Assembly: GCA_018241225.1 (NCBI GenBank)
Contig: JAFEEG010000023.1
Location: 1 to 64,000, forward strand
Source: Pseudomonadota bacterium
Lineage (GTDB): Bacteria; Pseudomonadota; Gammaproteobacteria; Burkholderiales; Burkholderiaceae_C
Direction: 5' to 3'
DNA length: 64,000 nt
Numbering within the stretch: position 1 is the first letter of the stretch; each line of letters starts with the position of its first letter. A program made the translations under genes and the position numbers. The notes beneath the pieces were generated by a model. The model worked only from the letters and a program-made list of their open reading frames with translations, was not told the DNA's origin and did no database searches. Below, in pieces: positions 55,383 through 64,000 of the stretch.

Positions 55383-58300
55383 TTAACGCGAGGCCCGCTC
55401 GACCATGGCCAAGATGCCCTGCAGCGGCACCGCCAGCCAGTCGGGCCTGTTTTCCATCTCGTAGCGCAGCTCGTAGTACGCCTTCTCCAGCTCGAACAGG
55501 GCCAGCAGCTGCGGGTCGACCGCTTCGGGCTTGAGTGCCAGCGCGGCGGTGTAGCCCTGCAGGAAGGCATGGTTGACCTGCTGCACCCAGTCCAGCGCCA
55601 CGGCGCTCAGACGGGCCAGCTCGTCGGCGTTCTGCGCCTCGCGCCGCAAGGCGCTCCAGCGCGCGTAGTCGAACGAGCGCAGCATGCCGGCCACGTCGCG
55701 CAGCGGCGAGTGCTTGGCGCGGCGCTCGGCCAGCGGCCGCGCCGGCTCGCCCTCGAAGTCGATGATGAAGAAGTCGTTGAAGGCCACCAGCACCTGGCCC
55801 AGGTGGTAGTCGCCGTGGTAGCGCGAGCGGTAGTGGGCGCCGCCGGCATTGAAGCGCATCGCATCGACAAAGGCCTCGATGCGCTGGCCGCCGGCCAGCA
55901 GGCGTTCGATGTCCTGCTGCGCGGCCGTCGGCAAGGCGTCGGCCCGCTCGCGCAGCAGGGCCAGGGTGGCGCGGCCGTCTTCGCGCACCGCGCCGCGCAC
56001 GGCTTCCAGGTCCTGCACGCTCATGGGCTCGGGGTCGAAGTCGGGGTTGCCGCTCTGGATGGCCAGCGCGTTGTGCAGCTGCGCCGTGCGCTGGCCCAGG
56101 ATGTTGATGAGGGCCAGGAAGGCGCCGTGCGGATCGGGCCGCGCCGTGGTGTCGCCGTCGGTGTCGCGCGCCTCGGCCAGGTAGCGCTCCAGGTAGGCCA
56201 GCGTGTAGCTCCAGCCGTCGCCCTGGTTGACCACGTAGGCCTGCAGCAGGCCCAGCGTGCCCACGGTGCCGTCGGCCGCGTCGTACTCGATGGCGCCCAG
56301 CACTGGCACCGAATTGGCAAAGCCCGCCACCTCGGTCAAGAAGCGCCCCATCTCCAGCTCGGGGTTGATGCCGGGGCGGATCTGGCGGTAGCCCTTGAGG
56401 AAGAGGCTTTCGTCCAGCATCACGACGGTGTTGCTGCTCAGCGCCGTGGGCGGGCTGACCGGCAGCGCGTCGATGTCCGGGCCGGCCAGCTCGCGCACGC
56501 GCTGCGTTGCGCGAAAGTGCAGCTGGCCGTTGGCGGTGGGCAAGGTGGTGCCTTCGAGCATGGCCCGCACCAGGGCGCGGCAGAAGGCCTCGTCGAAGAA
56601 GGCATCGCCCATCAGGCCCACGTTGGCCTGCTGGCGGATCTTGGCGATGGCCGCGCGCTCCAGGCATTTCACGCGCTCTTCCTCGCCCTCTTCCCACGCG
56701 ATGGCCAGCGGCATGAAGTAGGTGGCGGGCTCGGGCGGGCCTTCCAGGTCCAGCAGGGGCAGCATCCAGCGCTTGCCGTCGGCCTCGAAGATGGCGTGGT
56801 CGCGCAGCGCGGCGCGCTTGACGATGGAGCTCTTGTAGCCGTACCAGCGCTGCACCTGGATGTGCGGCGGCAGCGTGTCGCGCTCGAACTGCAGACGCAG
56901 GCGGTCGGCAAAGCCGATGCGCCAGGGCATCACCTTTTCCTTGAACAGGCTGGTCCAGCCGTCGAACAGCACCAGCACCGGCCGGTCGCGCAGGCCCACG
57001 CTTTCCTGGTGCCAGGTGGGCACCGGCGCTTCCTCGGCCAGGCGGAACCAGTAGAAGCCGTGCGAGGGCAAGGTCAGCAGGTACGGCAGCTCGCCGATGG
57101 GCGGGAACGAGGTGCGGCCGAGCATCTCCACCGGCACGCGGCCCTTGTAGGCCGAGAGGTCCAGCTCCACCGGCTGCGCCGCCCGCGAGAGGTTGAACAC
57201 CGACAGGATCACGTCGTCGCCGTCTTCGCTCAGGTAGGCCAGGATCTTGCGGTTGCCCGGCTTGAGGAAGGTGCGCCGCCCCCGGCCGAAGGCGCGGCTG
57301 GTCTTGCGCACGGCCAGCATGCGGCGCGTCCAGTGCAGCTGCGAGCTCTTGTCGCGCAACTGCGCCTCGACGTTGAGCGCCTCGAAGCCGTAGATGGGGT
57401 CCATGATGGGCTGCAGGTACAGCCGCTGCGGGTCGGCGCGCGAGAAGCCGGCGTTGCGGTCGGGGCTCCACTGCATGGGGGTGCGCACGCCGTTGCGGTC
57501 GCCCACGAACACGTTGTCGCCCATGCCCAGTTCGTCGCCGTAGTAGATGATGGGCGAGCCGGGCATCGACAGCAGCATGCCGTTCATGAGCCGGATCGCC
57601 TCCTTGTTGTTTTCCATCAGCGGCGCCAGGCGCCGGCGAATGCCCAGGTTGATGCGCGCCTGCTGGTCGGCCGCGTAGGTGGTGTACATGTAGTCGCGCT
57701 CGCGGTTGGTCACCATCTCCAGCGTGAGCTCGTCGTGGTTGCGCAGGAAGATGGCCCACTGGCAGCCGTCGGGAATGTCGGGCGTCTGCTGCAGGATCTC
57801 GACAATGGGGTCGCGGTCTTCCTGGGCGATGGCCATGTACATGCGCGGCATGAGCGGGAAGTGGTAGGCCATGTGGCACTCGTCGCCTTCGCCGAAGTAC
57901 TCGCGCACGTCTTCGGGCCACATGTTGGCCTCGGCCAGCAGGAAGCGGTTCTGGTAGTTGGCGTCGATGGCCGCGCGCAGCTTCTTGATGACGACGTGGG
58001 TTTCGGGCAGGTTCTCGTTGCTGGTGCCGTCGCGCTCGACCAGGTAGGGAATGGCGTCGAGCCGGAAGCCGTCCACGCCCATGTCCAGCCAGAAGCGCAT
58101 GACCTTGAAGACGGCCTCCAGCACGGCCGGGTTGTCGAAGTTCAGGTCGGGCTGGTGACTGAAGAAGCGGTGCCAGAAGTACGCCTTGGCCACCGGGTCC
58201 CAGCTCCAGTTGGATTTCTCGGTGTCGGTGAAGATGATGCGGGTGCCCTGGTAGAGCTCGTCGGTGTCGCTCCACACGTAGAAGTCGCGCTCGGGCGAAC

Positions 58301-58712
58301 CGGCCGGCGCCTTGCGCGCGGCCTGGAACCAGGGGTGCTGGTCGGAGGTGTGGTTGATGACCAGCTCGATGATCACGCGCAGCTCGCGCCGGTGCGCTAC
58401 TTCGAGCATTTCGCGAAAGTCGTCGAGCGTGCCGTACTGGGGGTTGACCCCTTCGTAGGCGGCGATGTCGTAGCCGTCGTCCTTCAGCGGCGAGGGAAAG
58501 AAGGGCATGAGCCAGATGGTGTTGACGCCCAGGTCCTTCACGTAGTCGAGCTTGCTGGTCACGCCCTTGAAGTCGCCGATGCCGTCGCCGTTGGAGTCAT
58601 AGAAGGCCTTGACGTTGAGCTGGTAGATCACCGCGTCGCGGTACCACGTGGGGTCGCCGCGGGTGTCGATCTCGGTGGTTTCCAGGGCAAGACGTGGCAG
58701 GGGTCCGCTCAT
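55383..58712 (-). CDS. treS: fused trehalose synthase and maltokinase (TreS-Mak)
   Basis: Encodes 1,109 residues from ATG 58712, preceded by GAGGAG. Residues 1 to about 560 are TreS (GH13), with Asp219 (GVDGFRLDAIP), Glu261 (LLAEANMWPED) and Asp327 (LRNHDELTLE), which interconverts trehalose and maltose. Residues from about 590 are a maltokinase, with the kinase motif YHGDYHLGQVLV and the metal-binding IIDFEGEPARPL, which makes maltose-1-phosphate from ATP. Fusion means maltose can be channelled straight to phosphorylation, as in Pseudomonas and other proteobacteria. GlgE, the consumer of the product, is encoded 28 bases upstream. Confidence 0.95.
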   Translation of the reverse strand: MSGPLPRLALETTEIDTRGDPTWYRDAVIYQLNVKAFYDSNGDGIGDFKGVTSKLDYVKDLGVNTIWLMPFFPSPLKDDGYDIAAYEGVNPQYGTLDDFREMLEVAHRRELRVIIELVINHTSDQHPWFQAARKAPAGSPERDFYVWSDTDELYQGTRIIFTDTEKSNWSWDPVAKAYFWHRFFSHQPDLNFDNPAVLEAVFKVMRFWLDMGVDGFRLDAIPYLVERDGTSNENLPETHVVIKKLRAAIDANYQNRFLLAEANMWPEDVREYFGEGDECHMAYHFPLMPRMYMAIAQEDRDPIVEILQQTPDIPDGCQWAIFLRNHDELTLEMVTNRERDYMYTTYAADQQARINLGIRRRLAPLMENNKEAIRLMNGMLLSMPGSPIIYYGDELGMGDNVFVGDRNGVRTPMQWSPDRNAGFSRADPQRLYLQPIMDPIYGFEALNVEAQLRDKSSQLHWTRRMLAVRKTSRAFGRGRRTFLKPGNRKILAYLSEDGDDVILSVFNLSRAAQPVELDLSAYKGRVPVEMLGRTSFPPIGELPYLLTLPSHGFYWFRLAEEAPVPTWHQESVGLRDRPVLVLFDGWTSLFKEKVMPWRIGFADRLRLQFERDTLPPHIQVQRWYGYKSSIVKRAALRDHAIFEADGKRWMLPLLDLEGPPEPATYFMPLAIAWEEGEEERVKCLERAAIAKIRQQANVGLMGDAFFDEAFCRALVRAMLEGTTLPTANGQLHFRATQRVRELAGPDIDALPVSPPTALSSNTVVMLDESLFLKGYRQIRPGINPELEMGRFLTEVAGFANSVPVLGAIEYDAADGTVGTLGLLQAYVVNQGDGWSYTLAYLERYLAEARDTDGDTTARPDPHGAFLALINILGQRTAQLHNALAIQSGNPDFDPEPMSVQDLEAVRGAVREDGRATLALLRERADALPTAAQQDIERLLAGGQRIEAFVDAMRFNAGGAHYRSRYHGDYHLGQVLVAFNDFFIIDFEGEPARPLAERRAKHSPLRDVAGMLRSFDYARWSALRREAQNADELARLSAVALDWVQQVNHAFLQGYTAALALKPEAVDPQLLALFELEKAYYELRYEMENRPDWLAVPLQGILAMVERASR

Positions 58713-58740
58713 GGGGGGCTCCTCTTCGTTGCATTGCGTC

Positions 58741-60841
<2,101 letters not shown>

Positions 60842-60849
<8 letters not shown>

Positions 60850-62752
60850 CGCGGTCCTTCTTCATGTAGAGCACCGACAGCGGCGGCAGCGTGAGGCACA
60901 GCGCATGGCGTCGGCCCTGCGCGGTCATGGGCGCGGCGCGCACCGCCCCCAGGTTGCCCCAGCCCGCGCCACCGAAGGGCTCGGCATCGCTGTTGAGAAT
61001 CTCGCGCCAGGTGCCGCCTCCGGGCACGCCCACGCAATGGTTCTGACGCGGCTGCGGCGTGAGGTTGCACACCACCAGCACCGGCTCGCCCCGGCGCGGC
61101 TTGCGCAGGAAGGCGATGACGCTGTGGGTGCGGTCGTTGGCATCGACCCACTCGAAGCCGTCGCCCTCGAAGTCGACCTCGTGCAGGGCCGGCTCGGTGC
61201 GCAGCAGGTGGTTGAGCTCGCCCACCAGGTGCTGCATGCCCGCATGCTCGGGCCGCTCGGTCACCCACCACTCCAGCTCGCCCTCGTGCGTCCATTCGCG
61301 ACGCTGTGCGAATTCGCCACCCATGAACAGCAGCTTCTTGCCCGGGTGCGCCCACATGTAGGCCAGCAGCAGCCGCAGGTTGGCAAACTGCTGCCACGAA
61401 TCGCCCGGCATCTTGCCGATGAGCGAACCCTTGCCGTAGACCACTTCGTCATGCGAGAGCGGCAGCACGAAGTTCTCGTGAAAGGCGTAGACCAGCGAGA
61501 AGGTCAGCCGGTCATGGTGATGAGTGCGGTACAGCGGGTCTTCACGCCAATAGTCGAGCGTGTCGTGCATCCAGCCCATGTTCCACTTCAGGCCGAACCC
61601 CAGGCCACCCATGTCGGTGGGGCGCGAGACCTTGGGCCACGCCGTCGATTCCTCGGCCACCGTGAAGGTGTCGGGGTGCTCGCGGTACACGGCGCGGTTG
61701 AGCTCCTGCAGGAAGTCGATGGCCTCCAGGTTCTCGCGCCCGCCGTGGCGGTTGGGAATCCACTCGCCGTGGCTGCGTGCGTAGTCCAGGTACAGCATCG
61801 AGGCCACCGCATCCACGCGGATGCCGTCCAGGTGGTAGAGGTCCAGCCAGAACAGCGCCGACGAGATGAGAAAGCTGCGCACCTCGTTGCGTCCGTAGTT
61901 GAAGATGGCCGAGTTCCATTCCGGGTGAAAGCCCTGGCGCGGGTCGGCATGCTCGTAGAGCTGCGTGCCGTCGAAGTTGGCCAGTCCATGCGCATCGGTC
62001 GGAAAGTGCGAGGGCACCCAGTCCAGCAGCACGCCGATGCCGCGCTGGTGCAGGTGGTCCACCAGGTACATGAAGTCCTGCGGCGTGCCGTAGCGAGAAG
62101 TGGGCGCGAAGTAGCCGGTGGTCTGGTAGCCCCACGAGCCGTAGAACGGGTGCTCGGTAATGGGCATCAGCTCCACGTGGGTGAAGCCCATGCGGGCCAC
62201 GTAGTCGGCCAGCTCGTGCGCCAGCTCGCGGTAGTTCAGCGGCTCGCCGTCGCGCCGGCGCCACGAGCCGGCGTGCACCTCGTAGATGGAAACGGGCGCG
62301 TCCAGCGCGTTGGCCGCGCCGCGCCGCAGCATCCAGCCGCCATCGCCCCATTCGTAGTCCAGCGACCAGATGCGCGATGCGGTGTCCGGGGGGCGCTCGG
62401 CCAGCAGGGCCAGCGGGTCGGCCTTCTCCAGGATGCGCCCGCCCTGGGTGCGTATGCGGTACTTGTAGGCTTGGCCCAGGCGCGCCTGGCTGCAGTGCAC
62501 CTGCCAGATGCCGGTGCCGTCCCAGCGCGGCGACAGGGATTCGGCCTCGTGCTGCCAGCTGTTCCAGTCGCCCATCACCCACACATGGGTGGCATTGGGT
62601 GCCCACACGCCGAAGGTGGCCCCCTCGCCGCTCGCGTCCAGCTGGCAGCCCAGGCAACGGTACAGGCCGGCGTGCGTGCCCTCCCGAAACAGATGGGCGT
62701 CTGTCTCGCCGAAGACCTCCGGCAGAACGGTGCTGTCATTCGCATTTGCCAC
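60842..62752 (-). CDS. glgB: 1,4-alpha-glucan branching enzyme
   Basis: Encodes about 636 residues if GTG 62752 is the start. This start is not backed by a strong ribosome-binding site and the frame stays open to 62827, so the N-terminus is uncertain by up to 25 residues. CBM48 comes first (GATFGVWAPNATHVWVMGDWN), then GH13 with Asp314 (DGIRVDAVAS), Glu367 (TVAEEST) and Asp435 (LSHDEVVYGKGS). The 53- and 68-residue spacings equal those of E. coli GlgB (405/458/526). It makes alpha-1,6 branches in the glucan extended by GlgE. It is the first large gene of the operon. Confidence 0.93.
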
Positions 62753-62905
62753 ACCGCTAGTTCTAGTGCCGCAGGCGCGCGGCGCGCGCAGGACGAAACC
62801 GCCGACATCGTGTCGGACACGGCTCACGCGGGGGCCATCGGTGCCGGCCTGCAGTGCGTGGGAGGAGATTGGGCGGCCGATGGGCGCACGGTGTGCGCCG
62901 CCGCG

Positions 62906-63184
62906 TCAGGAGCCCGTGGGAATCGCGTCGGTGTCGCCAGACTCGTGATCGGGTTCGGACCTTTGCAGGTAGTCGAAGATCCAGAAACGCGCCTTGTCGG
63001 CAAGCGCCGCCCGGGCCGCCGCTTCGTTACCGTCGGGGCGCACGACGGACAGGCGGCACATGACCTCTGCCGCGCGCTTGACCACGGCAGTGAACTGGTT
63101 GCCCTCCATCTGCACTTCCATCGTCCAATCCGATGGCGCAAGTGGCGCTTCGCTCGAAGCCGCGCTCGCTTTGTCGAGATTCAC
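62906..63184 (-). CDS. small hypothetical protein at the head of the glg/tre operon
   Basis: Encodes 92 residues from GTG 63184, with AGAGGG about eight bases upstream. It is acidic to neutral, with no signal peptide or membrane helix. A strand-rich centre (TMEVQMEGNQFTAVVKRAAEV) is followed by a helix-rich segment (ARAALADKARFWIFDYLQRS). No family is recognised. It lies just downstream of the best promoter candidate and 153 bases before glgB, in which I see no other gene. It may be co-transcribed with the operon, or be a spurious ORF. Confidence 0.5.
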   Translation of the reverse strand: MNLDKASAASSEAPLAPSDWTMEVQMEGNQFTAVVKRAAEVMCRLSVVRPDGNEAAARAALADKARFWIFDYLQRSEPDHESGDTDAIPTGS

Positions 63185-63216
63185 CCCAGGCCCTCTTTCT
63201 TCCGCTGTTTCGGCTC

Positions 63217-63245
63217 ATTATTTCTCGATCGAATCGTGGAAACAA
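63217..63245 (-). promoter_or_regulatory. candidate sigma70 promoter for the glg/tre operon
   Basis: On the minus strand TTGTTT (63245-63240), a 17-base spacer and AATAAT (63222-63217) point toward the small ORF at 63184 and glgB. A TCGATCGA palindrome lies in the spacer. The -10 matches five of six consensus bases and the -35 three of six. Confidence 0.5.
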
Positions 63246-63280
63246 CCTCGTTGCACGACCCGAGAAAGCATGTGAACTCC

Positions 63281-64000
63281 TCACAGCAAAACAGCGCCAC
63301 GCGGCCGGCACACCTCCAGCACGATCTTGCGCAGCCAACGGTGCGCGGGGTCCTTGTCGAAGCGCGGATGCCACATCTGCGAGACAGTGATCTGCTGCGT
63401 GGGCATGGGCAGCTCGAACGCGCACAGGGAGCCCCGTGCCCGCAGGTGCTCGAAGTACGAAGACGGCATGAGCGCCACGAGTTGCGTTTCGGCCGCGAGC
63501 GACAAGGCGGTGCTGAAGCTGGGCACGATGACGGCGGCATGCCGCTGCAGGCCCAGTGGCGCAAGCGCCTCGTCCGCCGGCCCCTCGGTGCGGCCGTGGC
63601 GGGAGGTGACGACGTGGTCGCAGGCGGCATAGCGCTCGGGTGTCACGGGCCCTTGTTCGAGCAGCGGATGGCCCTTGCGCACCACGCCCACGAAGCGGTC
63701 GCGGTACAGCGCCTGCACGCGCACTTCCGGCCCTGACTCGCCCAGAACGCCCACGTCGAGATCGATCAGGCCTTCGCGCAGCGGGCGCACGTCCTTGTCG
63801 GGCTTGGGCGAGAAGCGCAGGCGAACGCCGGGCGCCTCTTGCGAAATGCGCATGACCAGGTGATGGGCAAAGGCCTCGATGAACCCGTCGTTGGCGCGAA
63901 CGGCAAACCAGCGCTGCAGCACATGGGGATCGAAGCTCGCTGCCGCGGGTTGAAGGACCGCACGCGACTCGTGCACCAGCGCCTTCACGCGGTCATGCAG
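63281..64000 (-). CDS. LysR-family transcriptional regulator, C-terminal part (gene starts outside the window)
   Basis: About 240 residues remain, without the helix-turn-helix. The visible part is the LysR effector-binding domain: an inter-domain helix (ALVHESRAVLQP), then RWFAVRANDGFIEAFAHHLV, APGVRLRFSPKPDKDVRPLREGLIDLDVGVLG, GVVRKGHPLL and VALMPSSYFEHLRARGSLCAFELP. This resembles the NodD/LeuO-like subgroup. It lies upstream of and in the same direction as the glg/tre operon, 96 bases before the small ORF. Regulation of that operon is possible but not shown. Confidence 0.88.
   Translation of the reverse strand: MHDRVKALVHESRAVLQPAAASFDPHVLQRWFAVRANDGFIEAFAHHLVMRISQEAPGVRLRFSPKPDKDVRPLREGLIDLDVGVLGESGPEVRVQALYRDRFVGVVRKGHPLLEQGPVTPERYAACDHVVTSRHGRTEGPADEALAPLGLQRHAAVIVPSFSTALSLAAETQLVALMPSSYFEHLRARGSLCAFELPMPTQQITVSQMWHPRFDKDPAHRWLRKIVLEVCRPRGAVLL

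Overview
The window is high-G+C bacterial chromosome with dense genes and no rRNA, tRNA, insertion sequence, phage gene or CRISPR array that I can see. The gene content fits a beta-proteobacterium of the order Burkholderiales, probably a Comamonadaceae relative such as Variovorax. The clues are a Bug-type solute receptor, a split YeeE/YedE pair under a BigR-like regulator, MalT-like LuxR regulators, and a GlgE/TreS operon. This placement is inference from gene families, not from a search. Gene-free gaps are short; the longest (223-465) is 243 bases and I see nothing convincing in it.

Layout. 1-2.9 kb holds small genes: the 3' end of an ABC substrate-binding protein, a secreted ankyrin protein, a 2-oxoglutarate oxygenase-like protein, a frameshifted zinc-ribbon gene, a DUF1330 protein and a small hypothetical. 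2.9-16.4 kb holds a MalT-like LuxR regulator followed by a giant surface protein of about 3,540 residues (LEPR motif, DUF4347, DUF11-like repeats, nine VCBS-type repeats). 16.5-18.6 kb holds a secreted hypothetical, an ICMT-like membrane methyltransferase and a possible DUF3883-like protein. 18.6-34.7 kb is an acyl-CoA catabolic island: an alpha-methylacyl-CoA racemase-like gene and a TetR gene face a TauD dioxygenase and a Bug receptor across a perfect 16-bp palindrome. After a strong terminator come acyl-CoA ligase, thiolase, two MaoC hydratases, SDR, three acyl-CoA dehydrogenases, a crotonase, an aldehyde dehydrogenase and EtfBA. Together these could activate and beta-oxidise an unidentified, perhaps alpha-methyl-branched or cyclic, acid and pass electrons to ETF.

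34.7-43.3 kb holds a second MalT-like regulator, a divergent AraC-type regulator, and a coupled minus-strand cluster (GMC oxidoreductase, citrate-synthase-like lyase, MmgE/PrpD, CitE-like lyase). 43.5-45.7 kb is a sulfane-sulfur module: two YeeE/YedE half-transporters and a two-cysteine ArsR regulator, divergent from a metallo-beta-lactamase-fold hydrolase with a clear sigma70 promoter.

45.7-63.2 kb is one tightly packed minus-strand operon of about 17 kb: small ORF, GlgB, GlgE, TreS-maltokinase fusion, MscS/CmpX-like membrane protein, GlgX, TreZ, and a MalQ-TreY fusion. It encodes a closed loop: trehalose to maltose to maltose-1-phosphate to branched alpha-glucan (TreS, Mak, GlgE, GlgB), and back to trehalose (GlgX, MalQ-TreY, TreZ). 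No GlgA, GlgC or OtsAB is present in the window. The membrane-protein gene overlaps glgX by four bases, which points to an osmotic role for the whole set. The 3' part of a LysR-type regulator gene runs off the right edge.
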